Below, piece by piece: positions 27,582 through 36,052 of a stretch of 64,000 bases of DNA (the stretch's first letter is position 1; each line of letters starts with the position of its first letter). The stretch comes from Pseudomonas viridiflava (GTDB taxonomy: Bacteria > Pseudomonadota > Gammaproteobacteria > Pseudomonadales > Pseudomonadaceae), in assembly GCF_003702045.1 (NCBI RefSeq), contig NZ_RBTP01000012.1, positions 496,001-560,000 on the forward strand. The letters are read 5' to 3'. The notes under the pieces are model-generated. The model saw nothing but the letters and a program-made list of their open reading frames with translations. It made no database searches and had not been told where the DNA came from. The position numbers and the translations under genes were made by a program.

Positions 27582-28643
27582 ATGCCCACTTCTCACCCTG
27601 ACGACTCGAACCGGACCCTGTCCTTCCAGCACTTGACTGGCCTGTTGCAGCGCGTGTTTCTGGCTCACGGCACCTCACTGGACGTGGCCACTGTTCTTGC
27701 CAAAAACTGCGCCAGCGCTCAACGCGACGGCTCCCACAGCCACGGCATCTTTCGGATACCGGGCTATCTGTCTTCGCTGGCCAGTGGGTGGGTCGATGGC
27801 AAGGCGGTGCCGGTGGTCGAAGATGTCGCAGCCGCTTTCGTGAGGGTCGATGCGGTCAACGGTTTCGCCCAGCCCGCGCTTGCCGCCGCACAGTCATTGT
27901 TGGTCGAAAAGGCACGCAGTGCAGGCATTGCCGTTTTAGCCATCCGTAACTCCCACCACTTTGCGGCCCTGTGGCCGGATGTCGAGCCATTCGCCGAGCA
28001 GGGGCTGGTTGCGCTGAGCATGGTCAACAGCATGACGTGTGTCGTACCGCACGGTGCGCAAAAACCCTTATTTGGCACCAACCCGATTGCCTTCGCAGCG
28101 CCCCGTGCAGGCTCTTCACCGTTAGTCCTGGACCTTGCAACCAGCGCAATCGCGCATGGCGACGTGCAGATCGCAGCTCGCGAGGGACGCATGCTGCCGG
28201 AGGGGATGGGCGTTGACTGTAACGGACAAGCAACCTGTGATCCCAACGCCATTCTTGCCGGAGGGGCGTTGCTGCCGTTCGGAGGCCACAAGGGATCGGC
28301 GCTGTCGATGATGGTCGAACTGTTGGCGGCGGGCCTGACCGGTGGGAATTTTTCGTTCGAGTTCGACTGGTCCAGGCACCCTGGCGCCCAGACGCCCTGG
28401 ACTGGCCAACTGTTGATCGTCATTGATCCCGACAAAGGAGGTGGCCAGCCATTTGCTCAACGCAGCGAAGAACTGGTTCGACAGCTTCACGGCGTGGGCC
28501 AGCAGCGCATGCCGGGTGATCGCCGCTACGGTGAGCGAGCCAAATCGATGTCCTGGGGTATCGAGATCAGCCAAAACGACTTGGCTCGTTTGCAGGCCTT
28601 GGCCGGAGATTGCACTGAAGACGCTCATGACCATTCGTCGTAA
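27582..28643 (+). CDS. dpkA: Δ1-Piperideine-2-carboxylate/Δ1-pyrroline-2-carboxylate reductase
   Basis: A 353-residue member of the malate/L-lactate dehydrogenase type-2 family. Long stretches such as NCASAQRDGSHSHGIFRIPG and MVNSMTCVVPHGA look nearly identical to the P. syringae DpkA whose structure is known. It reduces the cyclic imines from D-lysine and D-proline catabolism with NADPH, giving L-pipecolate or L-proline. ATG 27582 matches the known N-terminus; GTG 27534 would add 16 residues. No other lysine-degradation gene is next to it. Confidence 0.92.
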   Translation: MPTSHPDDSNRTLSFQHLTGLLQRVFLAHGTSLDVATVLAKNCASAQRDGSHSHGIFRIPGYLSSLASGWVDGKAVPVVEDVAAAFVRVDAVNGFAQPALAAAQSLLVEKARSAGIAVLAIRNSHHFAALWPDVEPFAEQGLVALSMVNSMTCVVPHGAQKPLFGTNPIAFAAPRAGSSPLVLDLATSAIAHGDVQIAAREGRMLPEGMGVDCNGQATCDPNAILAGGALLPFGGHKGSALSMMVELLAAGLTGGNFSFEFDWSRHPGAQTPWTGQLLIVIDPDKGGGQPFAQRSEELVRQLHGVGQQRMPGDRRYGERAKSMSWGIEISQNDLARLQALAGDCTEDAHDHSS

Positions 28644-28710
28644 GCGGGCTTGTATTAGGCTCTCGATCTAAATACTGTATGCATAACCAGTAAAGAGAAA
28701 GAGGTGTTTC

Positions 28711-28908
28711 ATGTCCCTGAAGTCAGCGCATAGCCCTGTGGTTCATCAGATGCGCCCCCATGCATCGGTTAACGAGATGCAACGTGAAGATTTTCTAGCC
28801 CTGGCCGCTGCACTGCGCCAATTCAATGCGTATGAAGCCCCGGTTTCCATGATTGTCGCCGCTGCGCAAGCGGGCGCCGAGTGCCGTGAAATACGTACCG
28901 GCGACTAA
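28711..28908 (+). CDS. Hypothetical 65-residue protein
   Basis: A small, mildly acidic protein without signal peptide or membrane helix. AAAGAGAAAGAGGTGTTTC precedes the ATG, a good ribosome site, and codon use is like its neighbours. I do not recognise the family. It ends 73 bp before the XRE regulator. Confidence 0.55.
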   Translation: MSLKSAHSPVVHQMRPHASVNEMQREDFLALAAALRQFNAYEAPVSMIVAAAQAGAECREIRTGD

Positions 28909-28981
28909 AACCCGATATCTCAACATGTACTGTGGATGCAGCGTATCGTGATGGAGGTAATTTCGCCTCAGGTGCATCCAA

Positions 28982-29308
28982 ATGAACGATTTCGGCGCGC
29001 GATTGAAAGAGGAGCGCCAGGCATTGGGGCTTTCGCAACACAGGTTTGCTGCCATTGGTGGTGTTGAGGCCAATGCGCAAGGCAAGTATGAAAATGGTAA
29101 GCGGGTGCCGCGTTCCACCTATCTGGTGGCGCTCGGTGAGATGGGCGTCGATGTGCTTTACGTGCTATCCGGGAAACGACTGCCGGTGTGCATCGAATCA
29201 CTTTCGGCTGCCGAGAAGGACATCATTCTGCGCTTCCGATCCCTTAGTAATGTTGACCAGAGTGCGATCAGCCAATTGGCGTTGTCGTTGTGCAAACGTC
29301 TCGACTGA
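28982..29308 (+). CDS. XRE-family helix-turn-helix regulator
   Basis: A 108-residue Cro/CI-type regulator: HTH at residues 4-62 (FGARLKEERQALGLSQHRFAAIGGVEANAQGKYENGKRVPRSTYLVAL), then a short helical tail that could mediate oligomerisation. A GGAGGTAATT element lies about 20 bases upstream. It is followed, 76 bp on, by the ParD-like/methionine aminopeptidase pair and may regulate it or itself. Confidence 0.85.
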   Translation: MNDFGARLKEERQALGLSQHRFAAIGGVEANAQGKYENGKRVPRSTYLVALGEMGVDVLYVLSGKRLPVCIESLSAAEKDIILRFRSLSNVDQSAISQLALSLCKRLD

Positions 29309-29329
29309 TCGTCATCGCCACTGGGCCTG

Positions 29330-29367
29330 TTGCTTGTGAATATATGAAGCGTATATGCTTCGTATAT
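29330..29367 (+). promoter_or_regulatory. Promoter with overlapping inverted repeat before the ParD-like gene
   Basis: TTGCTT (29330-29335), a 16-bp spacer and TATATG (29352-29357) resemble a sigma-70 promoter. GAAGC (29346-29350) and GCTTC (29357-29361) form an inverted repeat inside TATATGAAGCGTATATGC. Overlap of the repeat with the -10 element suggests repression. Confidence 0.5.
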
Positions 29368-29384
29368 TAACGGTGAGGTAAATC

Positions 29385-29627
29385 ATGGGCCTGGTAAAAA
29401 TTTCCGAACATATGCACGCCAATCTGCGTTCTGCCAGCGTTGCATTGAGTCGCTCCATCAATGCTCAGGCAGAGCACTGGATGCGCATTGGCATGCTGTC
29501 AGAGTTGCACCCAACGCTGGACTACAGCGAGATCTGCCAGATGCTGATTCGTCTCAAAGACGTAGACAGCACGGTTCTGGCTACTCAATCGTTCAAAGTG
29601 ACCGAACTGTCGAAGGCGGCCTCATGA
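29385..29627 (+). CDS. ParD-like antitoxin-family protein
   Basis: An 80-residue protein resembling the ParD_like family, grouped with type II antitoxins. It reads VKISEHMHANLRSASVALSRSINAQAEHWMRIGML, a short beta segment followed by helices as in ribbon-helix-helix proteins, then LDYSEICQMLIRLKD. GGTGAGGTAAATC precedes the ATG. The TGA overlaps the ATG of the methionine aminopeptidase (ATGA), so the two are translationally coupled as in toxin-antitoxin operons. Confidence 0.75.
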   Translation: MGLVKISEHMHANLRSASVALSRSINAQAEHWMRIGMLSELHPTLDYSEICQMLIRLKDVDSTVLATQSFKVTELSKAAS

Positions 29628-30415
29628 GCGGCGGGATCAGTATCAAGACCGAGCAGGACCTTGTTCATTTGCGTATAGCCGGCAGGCTTGCAGCCGATGT
29701 GCTTGCGATGATCACGCCTTACGTCAAGGCAGGCGTGAGCACTGAAGCGCTGGACGACATCTGCAACGAGTACATCGTCAAGGAACTCAAGGTGATTCCC
29801 GCCAACGTCGGGTATCACGGCTTTACCAAGACCACCTGCATTTCTCCAAATGCCGTGGTGTGTCATGGCATACCTTCGGCCAAGGACATCCTTAAAGACG
29901 GCGACATCGTGAATATCGACGTGGCAGTGATCAAGGATGGCTGGTATGGGGATACCAGCCGCATGTACCTGGTAGGCGAAGTCAGTCCGCTGGCACGGCG
30001 TCTGGTTGAAACCACTTACGAGGCGACCCGCGCGGGCATACACGCCGTGAAGCCCGGTGCAACGTTGGGTGACATCGGCTACGCGATCCAGAGCGTTGCA
30101 CACCGTGAGGGTTTCAGTGTGGTGCGCGAATACTGCGGGCATGGCATTGGACGTAAATATCATGAAGAACCTCAGGTGCTGCACTATGGCACGCAGGGCA
30201 AAGGCCTGAAACTCAAGGAAGGCATGGTCTTTACCATCGAGCCGATGATCAACGCCGGAAAGGCGGGGACGAAAACATTGCCGGATGGCTGGACAGTGTT
30301 GACCAGCGACCTTTCGTTGTCTGCACAATGGGAGCACATGGTTGCGGTCACCGCGAACGGCTTTGAGCTGCTGACGCCTTGGCCTGAAGGTACAGGGGCT
30401 TACCCTGCGATCTGA
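29624..30415 (+). CDS. map: Type I methionine aminopeptidase
   Basis: A 263-residue MetAP that removes N-terminal methionine from nascent proteins. All catalytic residues are present: His81, Asp99, Asp110, His173, His180, Glu206 and Glu237 (VCHGIP, VNIDVAV, YGDTSRM, CGHGIGRKYH, FTIEPMI, QWEHMVAV). It lacks the extra N-terminal zinc-finger domain of some MetAPs. The housekeeping map of pseudomonads usually lies beside rpsB/glnD, so this is probably an accessory copy, placed in the toxin position after a ParD-like gene. A strong terminator follows. Confidence 0.93.
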   Translation: MSGGISIKTEQDLVHLRIAGRLAADVLAMITPYVKAGVSTEALDDICNEYIVKELKVIPANVGYHGFTKTTCISPNAVVCHGIPSAKDILKDGDIVNIDVAVIKDGWYGDTSRMYLVGEVSPLARRLVETTYEATRAGIHAVKPGATLGDIGYAIQSVAHREGFSVVREYCGHGIGRKYHEEPQVLHYGTQGKGLKLKEGMVFTIEPMINAGKAGTKTLPDGWTVLTSDLSLSAQWEHMVAVTANGFELLTPWPEGTGAYPAI

Positions 30416-30434
30416 GGCTTGAGTCTGTGCCACT

Positions 30435-30468
30435 CAAAAAAACGACCTCCTGAGAGGTCGTTTTTTTT
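30435..30468 (+). terminator. Rho-independent terminator after map
   Basis: AACGACCTC-CTGA-GAGGTCGTT stem-loop followed by eight T residues and preceded by an A-run; it can also serve the convergent small gene. Confidence 0.92.
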
Positions 30469-30470
30469 GA

Positions 30471-30722
30471 TCAGGGCCGTGTCATGTCCTGTCCTGCCGC
30501 ACGGCGCCGTTTCCAATGCACTTCAGTTACGCCAAACCCTTGTGCTTGAAGGGTTGCCAGTCGAACCGGTCCGGCTACAACGTGATCGCTGACCGTGCCG
30601 ACCCCCGCGTGCAACGTGGCGCAATGCAGCGCGTCGCTCTGGCAAAGCTGATGGGCCTGATGAACAAAGCAGCGCGTTTCGCCCTTGAATCGATAGTGAA
30701 TTTCAAATTCCGTTTGATTCAT
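30471..30722 (-). CDS. Hypothetical 83-residue protein
   Basis: A compact protein starting NQTEFEIHYRFKGETRCFVHQAHQ, beta-rich at the N terminus, with Cys and His residues (C18, H21, H24, C27, H32, C34, H38) in the first half. It converges on the map terminator. It resembles small conserved Pseudomonas hypotheticals, but I cannot name a function. Confidence 0.6.
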   Translation of the reverse strand: MNQTEFEIHYRFKGETRCFVHQAHQLCQSDALHCATLHAGVGTVSDHVVAGPVRLATLQAQGFGVTEVHWKRRRAAGQDMTRP

Positions 30723-31004
30723 CGTTACCTGCCTGCAAGGCGTATCAATGACGCCATCTTAAAATGAGTACGGTGGGGTACTTGCAGCATGAGGCTTTGG
30801 AGACTCAAGACCGCTACTTCATTTCGAGATCGATACTGGCTTCTACTGCGGGAATGGCCTTGATCGAACTGCTGTCTCTGAGAGGGGCCAAATGAGCATT
30901 GCACTGTTTCGAGCGAAGATGAACAGTCATCCGACAACAGGCATTAGGCCACATTTATTTGGATGAGAAAAGCTTGTATTTCCACTCAAATGGATAGGCC
31001 GTAC

Positions 31005-31706
31005 TCAGGTGCAGGACTTCATATTCACAGGTCCTACGAACTCGTTACCGTGTCCCATGACGCAGGCGACTCGCTGATTGCGCTGCCGCTCCCAGGGTTG
31101 GGGCGGATAGGTCTTGTTCCAGGCTTGATAGAGCTGTTGATCTTGGCGGGACAGCCTGAGGTTGTAGCGCTTGCTCATGTAGAAATAAGTGCGTGCGATC
31201 ATCCCGCGTATCGACGGGCGTGGCATGACCTTCCTGGCTTTGAAATCCACCTGCGTCAGGCACGAGCCGTATTGGCGTTTCTGCTCGGGGATCCAGCCAA
31301 AACTGAAGTTGTTGCGATCGCCGTTGACCTCGCCGATGCTGGGCACAAGATTGTGCAGATCCGCCTCCGCACGTTTGTAGACCGCATCGTTTTTCGTGCA
31401 GTTTTTGCGTCCGCCGTTCTGCCAGCATTGGCGCAGATGGCCGATTTGCCAAGCCGGTACGATGTGTTCCCACTCGATACGTTTCGCACGTGCTGCGTTC
31501 TTGCGTGGCACGTAGCCGCAACCTGCCAGATCAACCTTGTTGCCGGTGTATTTGCACCCACAGTAGAACTCGGTCGATTGTGGCGCATATAAACCCCACG
31601 CAACCTTCTTTGCTTCGCTGAAAGTGCGTGGAGCTTCTGCGAGGGCCGTCAACGAGAAACAGGCGAGAAGGGTCAGGCAAGGCACTGCTGAGAATCTGAA
31701 CATCAT
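31005..31706 (-). CDS. endA: Secreted endonuclease I (EndA/NucM family)
   Basis: A 233-residue exported, non-specific DNase. An N-terminal signal peptide (to about SLTALA) precedes the beta-beta-alpha-metal core with IEWEHIVPA (catalytic His) and DLHNLVPSIGEVNGDRNNFSFG (metal Asn/Glu). Multiple Cys residues (YCGCKYTG, CGYVP, CWQNGGRKNC) indicate disulfides and periplasmic or extracellular location. It starts 4 bp after the DUF1654-like gene and is probably cotranscribed from the LexA-like-box promoter. Confidence 0.92.
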   Translation of the reverse strand: MMFRFSAVPCLTLLACFSLTALAEAPRTFSEAKKVAWGLYAPQSTEFYCGCKYTGNKVDLAGCGYVPRKNAARAKRIEWEHIVPAWQIGHLRQCWQNGGRKNCTKNDAVYKRAEADLHNLVPSIGEVNGDRNNFSFGWIPEQKRQYGSCLTQVDFKARKVMPRPSIRGMIARTYFYMSKRYNLRLSRQDQQLYQAWNKTYPPQPWERQRNQRVACVMGHGNEFVGPVNMKSCT

Positions 31707-31710
31707 GCCG

Positions 31711-31959
31711 TCAGTCTTCCTTGGGCACGGTCCAGAACAACTGCACACCACCGTCATCGCGCCAGGCGAGGGTGACGTTATCGTTCTCTGCGATCTCTTC
31801 AAGAAGCTGCGCCCAATCGTCTTCCGACTCGTCTTGCAGACGAAAGAGCAGAGCAGCCCTGGCTTTCTGCGCGGTTTGCGAGTTGATGATCTTCTGTATC
31901 CGAATGCCCATGCGTTGATAGGAATCGGGCGTGGAGGTCGCTGAGGAGGAATTTGCCAC
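31711..31959 (-). CDS. DUF1654-like protein
   Basis: An 82-residue protein matching the small Pseudomonas DUF1654 family: YQRMGIRIQKIINSQTAQKARAALLFRL followed by an acidic segment (DESEDDWAQLLEEIAENDNVTLAWRDDGGVQLFW). The start is GTG at 31959, downstream of GGGACC; the first ATG inside would remove the conserved N-terminus. Function unknown. It is first in a two-gene unit with endA, 21 bp downstream of a LexA-like palindrome. Confidence 0.75.
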   Translation of the reverse strand: MANSSSATSTPDSYQRMGIRIQKIINSQTAQKARAALLFRLQDESEDDWAQLLEEIAENDNVTLAWRDDGGVQLFWTVPKED

Positions 31960-31979
31960 GTAAAAGGTCCCTGAATAGG

Positions 31980-31995
31980 CTGTACGTGCGTACAG
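31980..31995. promoter_or_regulatory. LexA-like SOS box
   Basis: CTGTACGTGCGTACAG fits the CTGT-N8-ACAG consensus and is a near-perfect palindrome. It also contains GTAC-N4-GTAC, close to the alternative LexA2-type motif reported for P. putida. Position upstream of the DUF1654-endA unit suggests DNA-damage control. Confidence 0.65.
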
Positions 31996-32104
31996 TATTT
32001 CAGTGCATGATCTTTCGCAACACCCGTGTAGGATAATGTTTCCGGTGCTTGCAGATGCCTGTATCGTTTTGCCGACGCTTTCGTCATGGCCCTCAGGAGT
32101 AAAC

Positions 32105-32329
32105 ATGAATATCAAATCAGGTGTGTTGCCTGCCGTTGTCGTCGTTTCTCTCATGCTGACAGGATGCTCCACGCCCTCGGTCGTCACGCTTCAGGATGGA
32201 ACGCAATACATCACCAAGGATGCGCCGAAGACCAAGAGCCGTGACGGCTTCTATGAGTTCGAAGATATTTCGGGCAAGACCATCAGAATCAAGGCCGGTG
32301 AAGTGGCCACGGTCAAACCGCAGGACTGA
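32105..32329 (+). CDS. YgdI/YgdR-family small lipoprotein
   Basis: A 74-residue lipoprotein with lipobox SLMLTGC (Cys20) and the same SH3-like domain as the protein at 15344-15568 (VVTLQDGTQYITKDAPKTKSRDGFYEF). Function unknown. GGAGTAAAC precedes ATG 32105. Confidence 0.9.
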   Translation: MNIKSGVLPAVVVVSLMLTGCSTPSVVTLQDGTQYITKDAPKTKSRDGFYEFEDISGKTIRIKAGEVATVKPQD

Positions 32330-32413
32330 GACAGCGCTGCCCCATGCAAGCCTTGGGGCAGACTTCATTTGGGCGATTGACAAAGCGCCTGACATTTTTC
32401 ATAGTTCGCCTCT

Positions 32414-32427
32414 CGCAAACGTTTGCG
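32414..32427. promoter_or_regulatory. LacI-type operator, presumed RbsR site
   Basis: CGCAAACGTTTGCG is a perfect 14-bp palindrome with the central CG of LacI/GalR-family operators. It lies 68 bp upstream of rbsB, the expected place for control by the RbsR encoded in the operon. Confidence 0.85.
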
Positions 32428-32494
32428 CATCTATCCCACGGATGGATTCTGCACCGTTCGCCCGAACAATAATCACAAGATCGGAGATGAACCC

Positions 32495-33454
32495 ATGAAG
32501 CTGCCATTCGCTGGACGCCTTCTCGCTGTCGCCATGTTTTCTGCCCTCGCGGCAGTCGTGCCCCTCTCTGCCGTACACGCCCAATCACCTGAAAAGCCCA
32601 AAGTCGCGCTGGTCATGAAATCCCTGGCCAACGAGTTCTTCCGGACGATGGAAGACGGTGCCAAGGCTTACCAGAAAGAACACGCCAGCGAGTTTGACCT
32701 TGTCTCCAACGGCATCAAGGACGAATCCGATACCGCCAGCCAGATTCGTATCGTCGAGCAGATGATCGTTTCCAAAGTCGACGCGCTGGTCATTGCACCT
32801 GCCGATTCGAAAGCGCTGGTGTCGGTTCTGAAGAAGGCCACCGATGCCGGAATCAAGGTCGTCAACATCGATAACCAGCTCGATGCCGACGTACTCAAAA
32901 GCAAGAACCTGCAGATTCCGTTCGTAGGCCCGGATAACCGCAAGGGTGCTGCGCAAGTGGGGGATTACCTGGCGACCAAGCTGAAGGCAGGCGATGAAGT
33001 CGGCATCATCGAAGGCGTGCCGACCACCACCAACGCCCAGCAGCGTACCGCAGGCTTCAAGGACGCGATGGACAAGGCTCAGATGAAGGTCGTGTCGGTA
33101 CAGTCCGGTAACTGGGAAATCGACAAGGGCAACGCCGTAGCGTCTGCCATGCTCAATGAATACCCGAACCTCAAAGCATTGTTGGCCGGCAACGACAGCA
33201 TGGCGCTGGGCGCCGTGTCTGCCGTGCGTGCCGCAGGCAAGGCCGGCAAAGTGATGGTTGTCGGTTACGACAACATCAACGCCATCAAGCCGATGCTCAA
33301 GGACGGTCGCGTCCTCGCCACCGCCGACCAGTACGCTGCCAAGCAGGCGGTGTTCGGGATCGAAGCGGCGCTTAAGGCCGTCAAGGGCGAGAAAGTCGAC
33401 ACCAACGAGAAGGGCGTTATCGAAACGCCGGTCGAGCTCGTCACCCAACCTTGA
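32495..33454 (+). CDS. rbsB: Ribose-binding periplasmic protein
   Basis: A 319-residue type I periplasmic sugar-binding protein with a signal peptide (to about SAVHA) and the RbsB-like core: VMKSLANEFFRTMEDGAKAY, VDALVIAPADSKALV, GDEVGIIEGVPTTTNAQQRTAGF, GNDSMALGA. It delivers D-ribose to RbsAC. GGAGATGAACCC precedes ATG 32495. It is the first gene of the operon, behind the LacI-type operator. Confidence 0.95.
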   Translation: MKLPFAGRLLAVAMFSALAAVVPLSAVHAQSPEKPKVALVMKSLANEFFRTMEDGAKAYQKEHASEFDLVSNGIKDESDTASQIRIVEQMIVSKVDALVIAPADSKALVSVLKKATDAGIKVVNIDNQLDADVLKSKNLQIPFVGPDNRKGAAQVGDYLATKLKAGDEVGIIEGVPTTTNAQQRTAGFKDAMDKAQMKVVSVQSGNWEIDKGNAVASAMLNEYPNLKALLAGNDSMALGAVSAVRAAGKAGKVMVVGYDNINAIKPMLKDGRVLATADQYAAKQAVFGIEAALKAVKGEKVDTNEKGVIETPVELVTQP

Positions 33455-33508
33455 TCCACACCGAGTGAAAGGCGTCTGCCCGAACAGGGCAGGCGCTGGG
33501 AGAAACGT

Positions 33509-35062
33509 ATGTCAGCGTCTGCTCAGACGGCTGTTCTTTCGGTCAGTGGCATTGGTAAAACCTACGCTCAACCCGTGCTTGGCGATGTCGACCTGACGTT
33601 GATGCGCGGTGAAGTGCTGGCCCTGACCGGGGAAAACGGTGCTGGTAAAAGCACCTTGTCAAAGATCATTGGCGGGCTGGTCACGCCCACCACCGGCAGC
33701 ATGCAATTTCAGGGTCAGCCCTACCAGCCTGCCAATCGTACTCAAGCCGAAAAGCTCGGGGTGCGCATGGTTATGCAGGAGCTGAACCTGCTGCCAACCC
33801 TGACCGTTGCTGAAAACCTGTTTCTGGATGACCTGCCACGTCGCGCGGGCTGGATCGACCGCAAACGCTTGCGTGAGAATGCGATCAAGGCAATGGCGCA
33901 GGTTGGCCTTGAAGCCATCGATCCGGACACGCTGGTCGGCGATCTGGGCATCGGGCATCAGCAGATGGTGGAGATTGCCCGCAACCTTGCCGGCGACTGC
34001 CACGTGCTTATTCTCGATGAGCCGACGGCGATGCTGACCTCGCGTGAAGTCGAGATGCTGTTTGAGCAGATCACGCGGTTGCAGGCTCGTGGTGTCTCGA
34101 TCATTTACATTTCCCACCGCCTTGAAGAACTGGCCAGGGTGTCGCAGCGCATCGCCGTGTTGCGTGACGGCAAGCTGGTCTGCGTTGAGCCCATTTCACG
34201 TTACAACAGCGAGCAACTGGTCACCCTGATGGTGGGGCGCGAGTTGGGCGAGCACATGGACATGGGCGCCCGGCAGATCGGTGAAGTGGCGCTGGCGGTC
34301 AAATCGCTCAATCGCAAAGGCAAGGTTCAGGATGTCTCGTTCGAGGTTCGTCGTGGCGAGATCTTTGGTATCTCCGGACTGATCGGTGCGGGGCGAACCG
34401 AGCTGCTGCGCCTGATCTATGGCGCTGATATCGCCGACAGCGGCACCATTGAAGTGGGTCAGCCGTTGCAGGCCGTTACCATTCGTTCGCCTGCCGATGC
34501 CGTCGAGCAGGGCATCGCCCTGATCACTGAAGATCGCAAGAGCGAAGGCTTGCTGATGTCGCAATCAATCAGCGCCAACATCGCGCTGGGCAACATGAAG
34601 GCTATCTCCAGCGCTGGCATCGTCAATACCGCTGACGAACTCAAGCTCGCCCAACGTCAGGTGGATGCCATGCGCATTCGCAGCTCCAGCCCGACCCAAC
34701 TGGTCTCGGAACTGTCTGGCGGCAATCAACAGAAGGTGGTGATCGGCCGCTGGCTGGAGCGCGACTGCCCGGTCATGTTGTTCGACGAGCCAACGCGAGG
34801 CATTGACGTCGGCGCCAAATTCGATATCTACGCGCTGCTGGGCGAACTGACCCGTCAGGGTAGAGCGCTGGTGGTGGTGTCCAGTGATCTGCGTGAATTG
34901 ATGTTGATCTGTGACCGCATCGGTGTGCTGTCGGCCGGTCGCCTGATCGATACGTTCGAGCGCGACAGCTGGACTCAGGACCAATTGCTGGCCGCAGCCT
35001 TTGCCGGTTATCAGAAACGTGATGCGCTGCTCAATGATGCAGCGCCCAGGAACGAGCCATGA
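33509..35062 (+). CDS. rbsA: Ribose ABC transporter ATP-binding protein
   Basis: A 517-residue tandem ATPase. The first domain has a full Walker A (GENGAGKST) and LILDEPTA; the second has the degenerate site and LSGGNQQKVVIGRWL with FDEPTRGIDVG. This two-domain layout is the carbohydrate-uptake CUT2 type. Its stop overlaps the rbsC start (ATGA). Confidence 0.95.
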   Translation: MSASAQTAVLSVSGIGKTYAQPVLGDVDLTLMRGEVLALTGENGAGKSTLSKIIGGLVTPTTGSMQFQGQPYQPANRTQAEKLGVRMVMQELNLLPTLTVAENLFLDDLPRRAGWIDRKRLRENAIKAMAQVGLEAIDPDTLVGDLGIGHQQMVEIARNLAGDCHVLILDEPTAMLTSREVEMLFEQITRLQARGVSIIYISHRLEELARVSQRIAVLRDGKLVCVEPISRYNSEQLVTLMVGRELGEHMDMGARQIGEVALAVKSLNRKGKVQDVSFEVRRGEIFGISGLIGAGRTELLRLIYGADIADSGTIEVGQPLQAVTIRSPADAVEQGIALITEDRKSEGLLMSQSISANIALGNMKAISSAGIVNTADELKLAQRQVDAMRIRSSSPTQLVSELSGGNQQKVVIGRWLERDCPVMLFDEPTRGIDVGAKFDIYALLGELTRQGRALVVVSSDLRELMLICDRIGVLSAGRLIDTFERDSWTQDQLLAAAFAGYQKRDALLNDAAPRNEP

Positions 35063-36051
35063 AAAACGACACATCCCCGACGCTGACATTGCCGGCCCGT
35101 CCCGGCGGCAATTATTTTGGCCTGGGCACTTACCTTGGACTGGCAGGCGCCTTGCTTGCCATGATCGTCCTGTTCTCGCTGCTTAGTGACCATTTTCTGT
35201 CGTATCAGACCTTCAGCACCCTGGCCAACCAGATTCCGGACCTGATGGTGCTGTCTGTCGGCATGACCCTGATTTTGATCATCGGCGGCATCGATCTGTC
35301 GGTAGGTTCAGTATTGGCATTGGCGGCCGCCGCAGTCAGCGTGGCTGTTCTGGGGTGGGGCTGGAGTGTATTTCCGGCCGCCTTGCTGGGGATCGCCTGC
35401 GCAACGCTGGCGGGCACCATCACCGGCTCGATCACTGTTGCGTGGCGCATTCCGTCATTCATCGTCTCGCTGGGTGTGCTGGAAATGGCCCGCGGCGTGG
35501 CGTACCAGATGACCGACTCGCGCACGGCCTACATCGGTGATTCGTTCGCCTGGCTGTCCGATCCCGTGGCATTCGGTATTTCCCCATCCTTCATCATTGC
35601 GCTGCTGGTGATCGTCATCGCTCAGGCTGTGCTGACACGAACCGTCTTCGGCCGCTACCTGATCGGTATCGGGACCAATGAAGAAGCTGTGCGTCTGGCA
35701 GGTATCAATCCCAAGCCCTACAAGATTCTGGTGTTCTCGCTGATGGGGCTGCTGGCGGGCGTCGCGGCGCTGTTCCAGATATCGCGTCTGGAAGCCGCTG
35801 ACCCGAATGCCGGTGCCGGACTTGAACTGCAAGTGATTGCGGCCGTGGTCATTGGCGGTACCAGTCTTATGGGCGGGCGCGGTTCGATCATCAGCACGTT
35901 CTTCGGCGTACTGATCATCTCGGTGCTGGCCGCAGGCCTTGCGCAGATCGGCGCCACCGAACCCACCAAACGCATCATCACCGGTGCCGTCATCGTGATA
36001 GCCGTGGTGCTGGACACCTACCGCAGCAACCGGGCGCGGCGACAGGGCTGA
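35059..36051 (+). CDS. rbsC: Ribose ABC transporter permease
   Basis: A 330-residue CUT2 permease with about ten membrane segments. The signatures GGIDLSVGSVLALAAA (near residue 75) and AAVVIGGTSLMGGRGSI (near 255) are characteristic. Translationally coupled to rbsA by a 4-bp overlap. Confidence 0.95.
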   Translation: MKNDTSPTLTLPARPGGNYFGLGTYLGLAGALLAMIVLFSLLSDHFLSYQTFSTLANQIPDLMVLSVGMTLILIIGGIDLSVGSVLALAAAAVSVAVLGWGWSVFPAALLGIACATLAGTITGSITVAWRIPSFIVSLGVLEMARGVAYQMTDSRTAYIGDSFAWLSDPVAFGISPSFIIALLVIVIAQAVLTRTVFGRYLIGIGTNEEAVRLAGINPKPYKILVFSLMGLLAGVAALFQISRLEAADPNAGAGLELQVIAAVVIGGTSLMGGRGSIISTFFGVLIISVLAAGLAQIGATEPTKRIITGAVIVIAVVLDTYRSNRARRQG

Positions 36052-36052
36052 C

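Noticed and set aside
30963..31592. 209-residue plus-strand frame opposite endA
   Set aside because: endA has signal peptide and catalytic motifs on the other strand; the plus frame has no features.
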